This document shows positions 24,596-33,721 of a DNA stretch of 64,000 nucleotides, in pieces. Within the stretch, counting starts at the first letter, position 1. Each line of letters starts with the position of its first letter. The position numbers were made by a program, and so were the translations under genes. A model generated the notes under the pieces. The model did no database searches and was not told where the DNA came from. It was given only the letters and a program-made list of their open reading frames with translations. Source of the stretch: Pseudomonas veronii (GTDB lineage Bacteria; Pseudomonadota; Gammaproteobacteria; Pseudomonadales; Pseudomonadaceae); NCBI RefSeq assembly GCF_001439695.1, contig NZ_JYLL01000004.1:124001-188000 (forward strand). The letters are read 5' to 3'.

Positions 24596-25285
24596 ATGAG
24601 TTATAGCCCTTCGCTGCAAACGCTCTGGCAGGATCGGTCGGTGGCCGGTCAAAGCCTGGTGGAGCCGTTGCTCAGATACGCCCGCCGCCCCGACGTGATC
24701 ATCCTGGCCTTGCCGCGTGGCGGCGTCCCGGTGGCGTATGAGGTGGCCACGGCCCTGCAGGTGCGCCTGGATCTGATAGTGGTACGCAAGCTCGGCATGC
24801 CGTCCCAGCCCGAATTCGCCATGGGCGCCATCGCCAGTGGCGGTATCCAGATCCGCAATGAAGAGGTGCTGCGGGCTCATTCGATTGATCAAGACAGTTA
24901 TGACGCGGTGGTCGCCCGCGAAACTCGCGAGTTATCGCGCCGTGAGCAGGTTTACCGGGGCACGCGGGCGCCGCTGCAGTTGAAGGATCAGGTGGTCATC
25001 CTGATCGATGACGGCCTGGCCACAGGGGCTTCGATGCTCGCCGCGATCCAGGCGGTGCAGGTGCAGGCCCCGGCGCGGATCGTCGTGGCGGTGCCGGTCG
25101 CGCCGCTGGATACGGTGGAAACCCTGCGCTGCATCGTCAATGAAGTGATTTGCCCGCTGATTCCTGAGCGGATGATGTCCATCGGTTACTGGTACTCGAA
25201 CTTCCCCCAGACCACCGATGCAGAGGTCATTGAGTTATTGCAGCGGGCCTGGCAACGCGAATCGACTGAAGCGCAGCCGCTGTAG
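24596..25285 (+). CDS. Phosphoribosyltransferase-family protein
   Basis: This 229-residue protein has the type I phosphoribosyltransferase fold with the PRPP-binding loop VVILIDDGLATGAS at about residues 137-150 and an opening ALPRGGVPVAYEVA. It belongs to the group of stand-alone predicted PRTases often placed next to Usp or erythromycin-esterase genes, and no purine or pyrimidine specificity can be assigned. GAGG precedes the ATG. It follows the second Usp in the same direction and converges on the esterase-like gene. Confidence 0.88.
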   Translation: MSYSPSLQTLWQDRSVAGQSLVEPLLRYARRPDVIILALPRGGVPVAYEVATALQVRLDLIVVRKLGMPSQPEFAMGAIASGGIQIRNEEVLRAHSIDQDSYDAVVARETRELSRREQVYRGTRAPLQLKDQVVILIDDGLATGASMLAAIQAVQVQAPARIVVAVPVAPLDTVETLRCIVNEVICPLIPERMMSIGYWYSNFPQTTDAEVIELLQRAWQRESTEAQPL

Positions 25286-25306
25286 ATGCGTCGCGCCAGG
25301 TGAGCC

Positions 25307-26674
25307 TTACACACCGAACGGAAAGGTTTCGTCTTCCGCTTCCAGCGCCTCGTTTTTGGGCAGTGCCAGGGCCTTTACCGCCTGCGTCTGCTCGAACCAG
25401 AGCATGGCGTCGAACTGTTCGGCCAATACCGCTTCGAAGTAGTGGCTGTCGCGTTCGGTTGTGGGCCGGTAAATCACGCCAATCGCGCGTTCCAGCAGGG
25501 TGGCGGACAACACCGTGCGCAGCTCGACGCGCTGCGGGTCGCGCCAGTCGGTCAGCGAGGCCGGCACGCCGGCTTCGAGGAACTGATGCTCCCAACTGTC
25601 GGGACGGGAAGGCCGCACCGCCTTGATGAGCATCTCGGCGTCCCAATCGTCGGCCGCCGCCACGTGGCCACGGTCGGTGCTCATGCCGATCAGCACGGCG
25701 TCGCGCCCATAGGCACTGCGGCACAGCTGGCCGATGTTGAACTGGCCCTTCCAGCCCATCTCCGTGGCAGCGGCATTGCCGATATGCGAGTTGTGCGCCC
25801 AGACCACCGCTTTGGCCTGCGGGCCCCGGTGCTCCAGCAGGGCGCGCAGGGTGTCGAACATGTGGCGGTCACGCAGGTTCCACGACGCGGTCGAGCCGCG
25901 ATAGACGGCGCGGTAGTACTGTTCCGCCGCACGCACCACGCGGGCGTTTTGCGTGGCGTTGAAAAAACTTTCGTCATCCTGGATGAGCCCGGCCAATTGC
26001 TTGGCCAGCATCACGTTGAGTTGTTCGACCACCTGCGGTTCACAGGGCATCAGGCCATTGCGTTCGACGAAGTGACCGTACAAGGCCGGGTCATCCTGCC
26101 AGGGCGTCAGGCAGCCGTAGCGCCGCCGTGCTTCCTGGGCCAGTTGCGGGTCAACGCTGTCCAGATAGTGCAGCACCTCATGGATCGAGTTGCGCATGCT
26201 GTAAACGTCGAGGCCACGGAACTCCACGCGGTCTTCACTGGCGCGTTGATGGTTGTAGCGGTGCAACCAGTGGGCAAAGGCTTTGACCTCGGCGTTGCGC
26301 CACATCCAGGTGGGGAAGCGGCTGAAGATATGGCGTTTCCAGGCCGACGGGGCCAGCCCTCGGACGTATTTGTCGACATGCCCTGCATCGGGCCAGTCGG
26401 CCTCAACGGCGACGATGGAGAAGCCATGCCGCTCAATCAAGCGTTGCGTGATGGCGGCCCGGGCGCGATAGAAATCGCTGGTGCCGTGGCTGGCTTCGCC
26501 GATCAGCACCACCCGCGCATCCGCGTAGCGATCGAACATTTCGCCGAACGCCGCAGAATCGAACGCCGGCAGAGGCTCGGCAAATTGGTGCAGGACCGCC
26601 GCGATGGCGGCTCTATCGACCTGCCGAGACGCGCCATAGTGTTTATCCAGCATGCGTTGGGCGGGTGTGCTCAC
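25307..26674 (-). CDS. Erythromycin-esterase-like protein
   Basis: The 455-residue protein belongs to the EreA/succinoglycan-biosynthesis (MAE_28990-like) family, with IGEASHGTSDFYRAR near residue 60, FSIVAVEADWPD near 85 and VWAHNSHIGN near 290. These supply the His and Glu residues used by Ere enzymes. True Ere proteins open macrolide rings, but most chromosomal members of this length have no proven resistance role. The start is a GTG at 26674. It is transcribed away from the cytochrome gene, behind an ANR-type promoter at 26703-26743, and converges on the phosphoribosyltransferase gene. Confidence 0.88.
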   Translation of the reverse strand: MSTPAQRMLDKHYGASRQVDRAAIAAVLHQFAEPLPAFDSAAFGEMFDRYADARVVLIGEASHGTSDFYRARAAITQRLIERHGFSIVAVEADWPDAGHVDKYVRGLAPSAWKRHIFSRFPTWMWRNAEVKAFAHWLHRYNHQRASEDRVEFRGLDVYSMRNSIHEVLHYLDSVDPQLAQEARRRYGCLTPWQDDPALYGHFVERNGLMPCEPQVVEQLNVMLAKQLAGLIQDDESFFNATQNARVVRAAEQYYRAVYRGSTASWNLRDRHMFDTLRALLEHRGPQAKAVVWAHNSHIGNAAATEMGWKGQFNIGQLCRSAYGRDAVLIGMSTDRGHVAAADDWDAEMLIKAVRPSRPDSWEHQFLEAGVPASLTDWRDPQRVELRTVLSATLLERAIGVIYRPTTERDSHYFEAVLAEQFDAMLWFEQTQAVKALALPKNEALEAEDETFPFGV

Positions 26675-26702
26675 GGCCGTCGTCCCGTTCAGTGTTTATC
26701 TA

Positions 26703-26743
26703 TTCCTACACCCTGACTCAGGTGAATCATTGAGTTTTGTCAA
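26703..26743 (-). promoter_or_regulatory. ANR/FNR-type promoter of the esterase-like gene
   Basis: On the minus strand TTGACAAAACTCAA (26743-26730) is followed after exactly 21 bp by TAGGAA (26708-26703). The sequence AATCATTGAG at the dyad edge is shared with the promoters at 1169 and 37902. It may also serve the cytochrome gene to the right. Confidence 0.65.
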
Positions 26744-26823
26744 TAAAGCCCGCACGGCCTTGGGCCAAGGTGGATGAACCCGTTACGCGCCGGCTACCGA
26801 CGCTGCTCATGGAGGCTTGTGAT

Positions 26824-27462
26824 ATGAGGTGCTCTATCAATCGATCACACCTGACGCTTGCCCTCTGTGTGGTGGCCCTTGTGGGCTGTACCGACACCCG
26901 CGACCGGGCATCGCAAAAAACCGCATCCATGCCCGCGCTGGCCTTGGTAAACGACGTGTGTTCGCTGTGCCACGGGCTGACGGGGGAGTCGGTATCGCCG
27001 TTGTTTCCCAAATTGGCCGGCCAGCAAAAAGACTACCTGAAGCAGCAGTTGACGGATTTCAAAAACCATACGCGCATGGATAAAGCCTCGACTCAATACA
27101 TGTGGGGCTTTACCCATTTGACCGAATCGCAGATCACTGAACTGGCGGACTACTATTCAAAACAGCCGGCCATGCAGGCTGAAGCCGAAACGCCTGACGC
27201 GCGGGGCGAATTGATCTTTCGCCACGGCGTGCCGGAATCCGGCATCGCTCAGTGCAGCGCCTGTCATGGCGCCGAGGGCCGGGGCCATGGCCAGACCCCA
27301 CGCGTGGCAGGCCAGCATGCCGCTTACATGATTCGCCAGATCCAGGTGTTTCAACAGGCCGACCTGCGTGAGCGCGGTGACCTGACGAGCCAGATTGCGC
27401 ACACACTGTCGGACGCCGATGCCGAGGCGGTCGCGCATTACATGGCCAGGCTGGGGCCATGA
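26824..27462 (+). CDS. Diheme c-type cytochrome lipoprotein
   Basis: From the ATG at 26824 (GGAGG upstream) the 212-residue protein starts with a lipoprotein signal (LALCVVALVGC, modified Cys22). It has two haem c sites, C46SLCH50 and C144SACH148, each in a class I cytochrome domain with distal Met candidates, in the manner of cytochrome c4. It should be anchored on the periplasmic side of a membrane and pass electrons between a quinol oxidase chain and a terminal acceptor. It overlaps polX by 4 bp (ATGA), an unusual partner. Confidence 0.88.
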   Translation: MRCSINRSHLTLALCVVALVGCTDTRDRASQKTASMPALALVNDVCSLCHGLTGESVSPLFPKLAGQQKDYLKQQLTDFKNHTRMDKASTQYMWGFTHLTESQITELADYYSKQPAMQAEAETPDARGELIFRHGVPESGIAQCSACHGAEGRGHGQTPRVAGQHAAYMIRQIQVFQQADLRERGDLTSQIAHTLSDADAEAVAHYMARLGP

Positions 27463-29246
27463 AGCTCACGGCCGTACCGCAGGCGCCGAGCGCGCCGGCG
27501 TCGACGGTCAAGCGCTCGCGGGCGGTGAGCAATGAGGAGATTGCCGCGGTGTTTGACGATATCGCCGACCTGCTCGAAATCGATGACGCCAACCCGTTTC
27601 GCATCCGCGCTTATCGGGTTGCGGCGCGCACGCTGAGGGCGCTGACGGTCGAGTTGGCGCCGCTCATCGCACGTGGGGAAACCTTGCCGAAACTGCCGGG
27701 TATCGGCGTCGATCTGACGGCCAAGATCAGTGAAATCGCCAGCACCGGTGATTGTGCGCTACGGCAACGCCTGCGCTCGACATTGCCGCCTGGGCTGGTT
27801 GAACTGCTGTCCATCGCCGGCCTCGGCCCCAAACGCATCAAACACCTGTATCACGGCCTGGGAATCGAAACCGCGCAGCAACTGTGCGAGGCCGCCGAGC
27901 AGGGCCACATCCGCCACGTGCCCGGTTTTGGCGAAAGGCTTGAGGCGCGCTTATTGAGCGCCGCGCAGAAGGGGCTCGGAAAGGATCGCCGGTTGCCGCT
28001 GGGCGTTGTCGAGCCCGTGGCGCTGCAGTTGATCGAGTATCTGCATCAACTGCCCGGGGTCGAGGACGCGAGGCTGGCCGGCAGCCTGCGGCGCATGCGC
28101 GATACCGTGGGCGACATCGACATCCTGGTGGCAGCAGAGCCCGCAGTGGCGGTCACTGCACACCTGATCAAGCACCCGGAGGTGTCCACCGTATTGGTCA
28201 AAGGCCGCACGCGGGCCAGTGTCGTACTGGACTCCGGCCTGCAAGTCGACGTGCGGGTGGTCAAGCCCGCGGACTGGGGCGCCGCGCTGGTGTATTTCAC
28301 CGGCAGCAAGGCGCACAACATTGCGATTCGCAAGCAGGCGCGGGAACAGGGCCTGAAGCTCAACGAGTATGGCGTGTTCAAGGGCCAGGAACGCCTGGCG
28401 GGTGTCACGGAGGTCTCGGTTTATCAGGCCCTGGGGTTGCCGTGGATCACGCCGGAGCTGCGCGAAGATCGCGGTGAGGTCGCGGCGGCACTCAGCGGGC
28501 GTTTGCCCAGGCTGGTGGAAGTGAGTGATCTCAAGGGTGACTTGCACGCGCACACCTGCGACGCGGATGGCGCCAATACCCTGGAACAGATGGCACTGGC
28601 CGCGCAGCAAGCTGGGTTGGAATACCTGGCGATCACCGATCATTTCCTGGACAGCGAGCGGCTGCTGAAGCAGATCGACCAGATCGATGCGCTCAACGCC
28701 CGCCTGCGCGGCATCACCTTGCTCAAGGGGGTTGAAGTCGAGATACTGGAAGATGGCAGCCTAGGGCTGCCAGACGCTGTCCTCGCTCGCCTGGACCTTG
28801 TGGTGGGCGCGGTCCACACGCATTTCGGCCTGACGCTGCGGCAACAGACGCAACGCCTGCTCAGGGCCATGGATCATCGCTATTTCACGCTACTGGCGCA
28901 CCCGCTGTGTCGCCTGATCAATCAGCGCGCGCCGTTGAACATGGACCTGTCGGCCGTCATCAGGGCCGCCTCTGCACGCGGCTGCTGCCTGGAACTCAAC
29001 GCGCAACCCCAGCGCATGGACCTGTTCGACCTTCAATGCCAATACGCCAAAGACCAACACGTGCTGATCAGCATCAATTCGGATGCCCAGCGCACCGCGG
29101 ATTTTGCATACTTGCGCTACGGCGTCGCGCAAGCCCGGCGTGCCTGGCTGGAAAAGGGCGATGTACTCAATACCCGTTCGCTGAGCGCGCTGAAGTCGTT
29201 GTTGGCCGCTACGGCAGGCGGACGTCCGCAAGGCGCCGGGAACTGA
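27459..29246 (+). CDS. polX: Family X DNA polymerase/PHP 3'-5' exonuclease
   Basis: The 595-residue protein has the bacterial PolX layout. An HhH/8-kDa-like region occupies residues 1-150 (SNEEIAAVFDDIADLLEI, LPGIGVDL, ISIAGLGPKRIKHLY-like motifs). A pol beta-type catalytic core follows at about 175-320, with the paired acidic metal site GDIDILV and later VDVRVV. A C-terminal PHP domain starts near 350 (KGDLHAHTCDADG, AITDHF, and later His residues). Such enzymes fill short gaps and trim 3' ends in base-excision repair. It is translated from a start that overlaps the cytochrome stop, so both come from one mRNA. Confidence 0.93.
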   Translation: MKLTAVPQAPSAPASTVKRSRAVSNEEIAAVFDDIADLLEIDDANPFRIRAYRVAARTLRALTVELAPLIARGETLPKLPGIGVDLTAKISEIASTGDCALRQRLRSTLPPGLVELLSIAGLGPKRIKHLYHGLGIETAQQLCEAAEQGHIRHVPGFGERLEARLLSAAQKGLGKDRRLPLGVVEPVALQLIEYLHQLPGVEDARLAGSLRRMRDTVGDIDILVAAEPAVAVTAHLIKHPEVSTVLVKGRTRASVVLDSGLQVDVRVVKPADWGAALVYFTGSKAHNIAIRKQAREQGLKLNEYGVFKGQERLAGVTEVSVYQALGLPWITPELREDRGEVAAALSGRLPRLVEVSDLKGDLHAHTCDADGANTLEQMALAAQQAGLEYLAITDHFLDSERLLKQIDQIDALNARLRGITLLKGVEVEILEDGSLGLPDAVLARLDLVVGAVHTHFGLTLRQQTQRLLRAMDHRYFTLLAHPLCRLINQRAPLNMDLSAVIRAASARGCCLELNAQPQRMDLFDLQCQYAKDQHVLISINSDAQRTADFAYLRYGVAQARRAWLEKGDVLNTRSLSALKSLLAATAGGRPQGAGN

Positions 29247-29273
29247 CGGTTCGGTCTGATTCTTGGTCGAAAG

Positions 29274-29314
29274 TTGACAAAAATCAGAGCCCCGCACCGA
29301 CGGCGCCGGATACT
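29274..29314 (+). promoter_or_regulatory. ANR/FNR-type promoter of the Lpp-like gene
   Basis: TTGACAAAAATCAG (29274-29287) is followed after 21 bp by GATACT (29309-29314). The spacer and flanks resemble those at 1227-1267 closely (CAGAGC, GGCGCC and TACTTGA are common to both). Confidence 0.75.
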
Positions 29315-29362
29315 TGAACCGTAGCCGGAGCGTTCCTGCTACGACCCTCAAGGAGAATACCC

Positions 29363-29617
29363 ATGAATATGCGTTTACCCGTAGTGTTGCTCAGCGTCCT
29401 CCTCGCGTTATCGGCTGGTTGCAGTAACAAACCGGCCAAAGAACTGGATGCACGCCTGGAGGCTGCTCAAAGCACTGCGCTGTCGGCACGCGCCAGAGCC
29501 GATGAAGCCTACTCGAAAGCGGAGCAGGCGGCGATGGCGGCCAATCAGGCGCAACAGACTGCCGACCAGGCCAATGAGCGCGCCAGCCGGATGCTCGAAA
29601 AAGCCAGCCGCAAATAG
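29363..29617 (+). CDS. Lpp/OprI-like outer-membrane lipoprotein
   Basis: This 84-residue protein has a lipoprotein signal with lipobox LSAGC (Cys20). An Ala-rich helical heptad region follows ([28 protein letters not shown]), ending in [11 protein letters not shown]. The C-terminal Lys is the residue that joins Lpp to peptidoglycan in Braun's lipoprotein. Pseudomonas OprI is the housekeeping relative; this is an extra copy with its own ANR-type promoter. AAGGAG stands before the ATG. A hairpin at 29626-29658 probably ends the transcript. Confidence 0.88.
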   Translation: MNMRLPVVLLSVLLALSAGCSNKPAKELDARLEAAQSTALSARARADEAYSKAEQAAMAANQAQQTADQANERASRMLEKASRK

Positions 29618-29625
29618 TGAACGGT

Positions 29626-29658
29626 TGCAGCACCCGACACGTCGTCGGGTTTGCTGCA
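29626..29658 (+). terminator. Hairpin after the Lpp-like gene
   Basis: TGCAGCA-CCCGAC pairs with GTCGGG-(tt)-TGCTGCA around a 5-nt loop, starting 8 bp after the stop codon. The trailing T-run is short, so termination strength is uncertain. Confidence 0.55.
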
Positions 29659-29889
29659 AGACAGCCGCAGGCCTGCAACCAGTCCTGCCAGGCAGCACAT
29701 CTGGCACCTGCGCGTCGACTCAACAGCATTGGCGTGGTTTTCCCCGACTATCATCTCTTCGCGTAACGGACTGACGCTGAACATGTGGCTTAGGCTGACG
29801 TTCGGCAGGCGTTACCTGTGCATTCGCACGCTCTTGAAGATCGAGCTGTTCGATATTTTCCGGGGATGAAGCGTTGAACCACTGCAGAT

Positions 29890-29924
29890 AAAAAAAGCCC
29901 CTTGTCGGTTTCCCGCCAAGGGGC
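29890..29924 (-). terminator. Rho-independent terminator of hsp20
   Basis: On the minus strand GCCCCTTG (29924-29917) pairs with CAAGGGGC (29904-29897) around a 12-nt loop, followed by seven T (29896-29890). It lies 15 bp past the hsp20 stop codon. Confidence 0.85.
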
Positions 29925-29939
29925 AGTGCAGCCTGGGAT

Positions 29940-30482
29940 TCATTCGCCTTTGATCGGCACGACTTTATCCGCTTTCATGGCTTCTGGCTTTTTCGGCAAC
30001 GAGATGCACAGCACGCCTTTGCTGAAACTCGCGTCGATCTTATCGGCATCAATACCTTTGGGCAGGTTGAACACCCGCTCGAAGGAACCGTAGTGACGCT
30101 CGCTAAGGTGGTAGCCTTTGCGTTTTTCTTCCTTGTCCTCCTGTTTCTCGCCTTTGATGATCAGGCTGCCGTTGGACAGTTTGACCTCAATGTCTTTCTG
30201 ATCCATGCCGGGTACTTCGGCGGTGATCTCGTAGCTTTTGTCTTTCTCGGTGATGTCCACGGCAGGCATGCCATGGCCGATCAGCTCGCGACGCCAGAAC
30301 GGTTCAACGTCGAACAGCCCCCGGCTGAAGGGCGACAGGCCGGAACCGAGATTGAAGTCATCAAACAGGTGGTCCACCTGTTGCCGCAGTTTTTCCAGCG
30401 GCCGCCACAGGTCTGTCGTCACGGGATGCTGGTCGGATTTGTGTTCGGTAGTGACCGGCATTTTTTTTGCGGAATTGCTCAT
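29940..30482 (-). CDS. Small heat-shock protein, Hsp20 family
   Basis: The 180-residue protein has an alpha-crystallin domain at about residues 70-165: PAVDITEKDKSYEITAEVPG at its start, IKGEKQEDKEE, then GSFERVFNLPKGID and the ending AxFxxGVLxISLPK. No I-x-I is seen in the last residues beyond the SLPKKPEAMKADKVVPIKGE tail. It holds unfolded proteins for refolding. GAGGAG precedes the ATG. It follows the antiporter gene by 87 bp on the same strand and ends at a clear terminator. No ROSE-like thermosensor was recognised in its short leader. Confidence 0.93.
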   Translation of the reverse strand: MSNSAKKMPVTTEHKSDQHPVTTDLWRPLEKLRQQVDHLFDDFNLGSGLSPFSRGLFDVEPFWRRELIGHGMPAVDITEKDKSYEITAEVPGMDQKDIEVKLSNGSLIIKGEKQEDKEEKRKGYHLSERHYGSFERVFNLPKGIDADKIDASFSKGVLCISLPKKPEAMKADKVVPIKGE

Positions 30483-30569
30483 CTTTCGGTACTCCTCTCA
30501 GATAGAAGGCAGGCAGCAGAACGGCCTCTGCGCGGCCTGCCAGGACAGAACACGGGGGCAAGCCCATCG

Positions 30570-32060
30570 TTACAAGGTCAGCGTCCCCGACCACAGCATC
30601 CAGCCGGCATAGGCCGCGGCCGCCCAGATGATGATCAACAGGCCGGTCTCGGGGCCGCTGAGCGCTTGTCCCTGACGGGCGCGCAGGGTGCCCAGGTAGA
30701 TCAACGAGCCCGGGGCGTAGAGGAGGGCGCTGAGCAGCATGTATTTCGGCCCGGCGGCATAGAGCAACCACATGCAATACAGTGTGGCGACGGCCGCGAT
30801 GGCCATGTCGCGCAATTGCAGGCCGCGGTGGCCGGCATAGGTGTCACCCTTCCAGGTCAGTTTCAGCGCATACAGGCCGCTGAACAGGTACGGCAATAGA
30901 ATCATCGAGGTGGCCAGGGAGATCAGCGCGAGATAGGTAGCGCTCGAATACAAGGTCAGCAGCAGGAACAATTGAATGCAGCCGTTGGTCAGCCACAGCG
31001 CATTGGCTGGCGCGCCTTGGGTGTTTTCCACGCCCAGCGAGACAGGCATGACCTTTTCCTTGGCGGGCGTGAACACCGACTCGGCCGCCAGCAACGTCCA
31101 GGCGAGCAGGGCGCCGCCGACCGAAACGATCAGGCCGATGCTGATCAGCACTGCGCCCCATGGCCCGGCCGCGGCCTGCAGCACGCCCGCCATCGAGGGG
31201 TTCTTCAAGGCGGCGAGTTCCGGTTGTTTGAGCACCCCCAGCGACAGCAAGGACACCGAAATCAGCAGCAATAACGTGATGACAAAACCGATCACCGTGG
31301 CCCGCCCGACATTGGCCCGCTCCGCCGCACGGGCAGAAAACACGTTGGCGCCCTCGATCCCGATAAACACCCAAACGGTGACCAGCATCGTGCTTTTGAC
31401 TTGATCGAGCGTACTGCCCAACGCCGGCGAGCCCCAGAAGTCGACAGTGAACGTTTCACGCTGGAACGCGGCGATCACCAGGCCGATGAACAACAGCAAC
31501 GGCACGATCTTCGCGACCGTCGTCAACGCATTGGCCCGCGCAGCGGTGCGCAAGCCCCTGAGGATCATCCAGTGCAACGCCCACAACACCACGGACGCAC
31601 CGGCGATCGCCGCCTTGTTATTGCCTTCGCCAAACACCGGGAAGAAGTAACTCAGCGCAGCGAACAGGATCACCAGGTAACTGACGTTGCCGATCCAGGC
31701 ACTGATCCAATAACCCCAGGCGGAGTTGAAGCTCAGGTATTCGCCACCCAGCGCACGTGCATAGGCAAACACACCGTTGTCCAGCGCGGGCTGGCGGTTG
31801 GACAGGGTCTGATAGACCAGCGCCAGCGACAGCATGCCGACGCCGGTGATCAACCAACCGATCAGAATCGCACCGGCGCCCGCACTGGCAGCCATGTTTT
31901 GCGGCAGGCTGAAAATGCCGCTGCCGATCATCGAACCGACCACCAGGGCAATCAACAAGCTCAGCGACAAGCGCTTGGGTTCTACCTTGCGCAGACTGCC
32001 TGCCACGGGTTGGACAGCCGGCGGGACGATCGGTTGAGAGCCTTGCAGATGCGTAGCCAT
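30570..32060 (-). CDS. Basic amino-acid antiporter, ArcD-like (APA family)
   Basis: From the ATG at 32060 (GGAGG before it) the protein has 496 residues and about twelve membrane helices. The first carries the APA signature GSMIGSGIFSLPQNMA. Its start and the WGYWISAWIGNVSYL segment match arginine/ornithine exchangers of the ArcD type. With the arginine deiminase route, exchange of arginine for ornithine supports ATP formation without oxygen; no arcABC genes are in the window, so the substrate is inferred. A 12-codon extension to 32093 lacks a ribosome site. An ANR-type dyad lies at 32153-32166 upstream. Confidence 0.85.
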   Translation of the reverse strand: MATHLQGSQPIVPPAVQPVAGSLRKVEPKRLSLSLLIALVVGSMIGSGIFSLPQNMAASAGAGAILIGWLITGVGMLSLALVYQTLSNRQPALDNGVFAYARALGGEYLSFNSAWGYWISAWIGNVSYLVILFAALSYFFPVFGEGNNKAAIAGASVVLWALHWMILRGLRTAARANALTTVAKIVPLLLFIGLVIAAFQRETFTVDFWGSPALGSTLDQVKSTMLVTVWVFIGIEGANVFSARAAERANVGRATVIGFVITLLLLISVSLLSLGVLKQPELAALKNPSMAGVLQAAAGPWGAVLISIGLIVSVGGALLAWTLLAAESVFTPAKEKVMPVSLGVENTQGAPANALWLTNGCIQLFLLLTLYSSATYLALISLATSMILLPYLFSGLYALKLTWKGDTYAGHRGLQLRDMAIAAVATLYCMWLLYAAGPKYMLLSALLYAPGSLIYLGTLRARQGQALSGPETGLLIIIWAAAAYAGWMLWSGTLTL

Positions 32061-32152
32061 GACGAGCCTCCACGAAAACGTGAGTATCTGCACCGTCGAA
32101 TGCGAGGGTGCGACTGCTGCATCTAATTTCTGCGCGAAGGGGCTGGGTCTGG

Positions 32153-32166
32153 TTGATTTAGATCAG
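32153..32166. promoter_or_regulatory. ANR/FNR-type dyad upstream of the antiporter
   Basis: TTGATTTAGATCAG (read CTGATCTAAATCAA for the antiporter). The nearest -10-like hexamers, TTAGAT on the minus strand (32126-32121) and AATACT on the plus strand (32192-32197), are 26 and 25 bp away, off the usual 21. Confidence 0.6.
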
Positions 32167-32322
32167 ATGTAAGTGTCTGCGGATCAGTCGCAATACTTAA
32201 CTGATTGAATTGTTTTTCAAAAAAATTTTCCCTCGGGTGTTTTCGTCGTTAAACGCCAAAGTGTTGTTCGTCGATGATATTGATGCGCCAGGAACGCGCT
32301 GAACCGTAACGGGCACATTTTA

Positions 32323-32363
32323 TTGAGGAAGATCAAGCCGCCGCGCCCCGTGGATGCCAGGAT
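32323..32363 (+). promoter_or_regulatory. ANR/FNR-type promoter of ackA-glgP
   Basis: TTGAGGAAGATCAA (32323-32336) is followed after exactly 21 bp by CAGGAT (32358-32363). The ackA start codon is 128 bp further. The 430-bp region between antiporter and ackA holds no gene that I can support. Confidence 0.65.
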
Positions 32364-32491
32364 TAGGCCAACCTGGGGCAAGGTTCCCTGTAACCTCATC
32401 GAGTGTCGAGGCGGCCCATGATGCGAGCATTACGGTTACTGCTTGGCGGCTCCCGTCAGGCCGTGGATTCCCCGGCGCTGTGGAGCCGCGC

Positions 32492-33697
32492 ATGATGGAT
32501 GCCCCTTGCCCGGCGTTGTTGGTGCTGAATGCGGGCTCTTCAACCCTCAAGTTTTCCCTTTACTTCGTGGCGGCACCAACGGTCCATTGCCTGGGCAGCG
32601 GCATGATTGAAGTGCGCCAGGGCAGGGCAACGCTGGCGTACCAGGCCCCAGGATCCGAGGCCGAACATCAGGAGCAATGGCGCGCCGACAGTTGCATGGA
32701 CGCAGTTTCCCTGGGCAACCTGATGCGTTGGCTGGGCAGCAACCGCCAATGGCAGATTGTCGGCGCGGCGCATCGGGTGGTCCATGGCGGCGCCCGTCGG
32801 GAAGTGGCTGCGCGGGTCGATAGCGCGCTGATCGACGAGATACAACGACTGATTCCAATGGCACCGTTGCACCAGCCCTTGTGCCTGGCACCGATTCTCC
32901 ATATGGCCCGCGAACATCCCGAGCTGCCTCAGGTGGCCTGCTTCGACACTGCCTTTCACCACACGCTCGACCCGCTGGAAACCTTGTACGGCCTGCCCCG
33001 GGCACTGAGCGAGGCGGGCCTGCGGCGTTACGGCTTCCATGGTTTGTCCTACGAGTACATTGCCGGGGTCCTGGCGGATTACGACCCGCGCGCGGCGGCC
33101 GGGCGCACCCTGGTCGCACACCTGGGCAACGGTGCCAGCCTGTGCGCGATGCGTAACCGCATCAGTTGCGGCACCACCATGGGGTTTTCCACCCTGGACG
33201 GGCTGTTGATGGGCACCCGCCCGGGCAACCTGGACCCCGGCATCGTGCTGTACCTGCTGCGCGAACGCGGCATGAGCACGGCGGCGGTCGAACACCTGCT
33301 GTACCACGAGTCCGGATTGCTGGGCGTCTCTGGCGGTGTGGCGAGTGACATGCGGACGCTGCTGGCCAGCCACGCCGAAGGGGCCGCGCAGGCCATTGAG
33401 TTGTTTGTACGGCGTGCCGTCAAGGAAATCGGCGCGCTGGCCGCATTGCTCGGCGGGCTCGACGCGTTGGTGTTCACCGGCGGCATTGGCGAACATGCAC
33501 CCACCGTGCGTGACGGGATTCTCGACGGTTGCGCCTGGTTAGGCGTAACCCGCAACCAGCACCCGCCCACCGGAGCCTGCCTGACGACGCCGGACAGCCC
33601 GGTATCGGCCTGGGTCATCGCCACTGATGAAAATGCAGTCATCGCTCGACACAGCCTGGCCTTGCTGCCGGCGCCGGCATCGAGCGAGGCGCTTTAG
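32492..33697 (+). CDS. ackA: Acetate kinase
   Basis: The 401-residue protein is a full-length acetate kinase (typical 395-400). It has LVLNAGSSTLKFSL at the start, the catalytic region VACFDTAFHHT, GFHGLSYEYI, LVAHLGNGASLCA, GFSTLDGLLMGTRPGNLDPG and late VFTGGIGEHAP. It makes ATP from acetyl phosphate and ADP, or the reverse, in the cytoplasm. GGAG supports the ATG at 32492; the longer frame to 32354 begins inside the likely promoter. No pta (phosphotransacetylase) is next to it. It precedes glgP by 24 bp, so both probably share the ANR-type promoter. Confidence 0.95.
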   Translation: MMDAPCPALLVLNAGSSTLKFSLYFVAAPTVHCLGSGMIEVRQGRATLAYQAPGSEAEHQEQWRADSCMDAVSLGNLMRWLGSNRQWQIVGAAHRVVHGGARREVAARVDSALIDEIQRLIPMAPLHQPLCLAPILHMAREHPELPQVACFDTAFHHTLDPLETLYGLPRALSEAGLRRYGFHGLSYEYIAGVLADYDPRAAAGRTLVAHLGNGASLCAMRNRISCGTTMGFSTLDGLLMGTRPGNLDPGIVLYLLRERGMSTAAVEHLLYHESGLLGVSGGVASDMRTLLASHAEGAAQAIELFVRRAVKEIGALAALLGGLDALVFTGGIGEHAPTVRDGILDGCAWLGVTRNQHPPTGACLTTPDSPVSAWVIATDENAVIARHSLALLPAPASSEAL

Positions 33698-33721
33698 CCA
33701 CTATCGCCTTGAGGTGTCGAC

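Noticed and set aside
29651..29869. 72-codon open frame between the lpp-like and hsp20 genes
   Set aside because: It has no ribosome site, overlaps a hairpin and has no protein-like pattern; the 322-bp gap is best explained by the two terminators.
32217..32399. 60-codon open frame upstream of ackA
   Set aside because: It overlaps the ANR-type dyad at 32323-32336, lacks a ribosome site and has no family resemblance.
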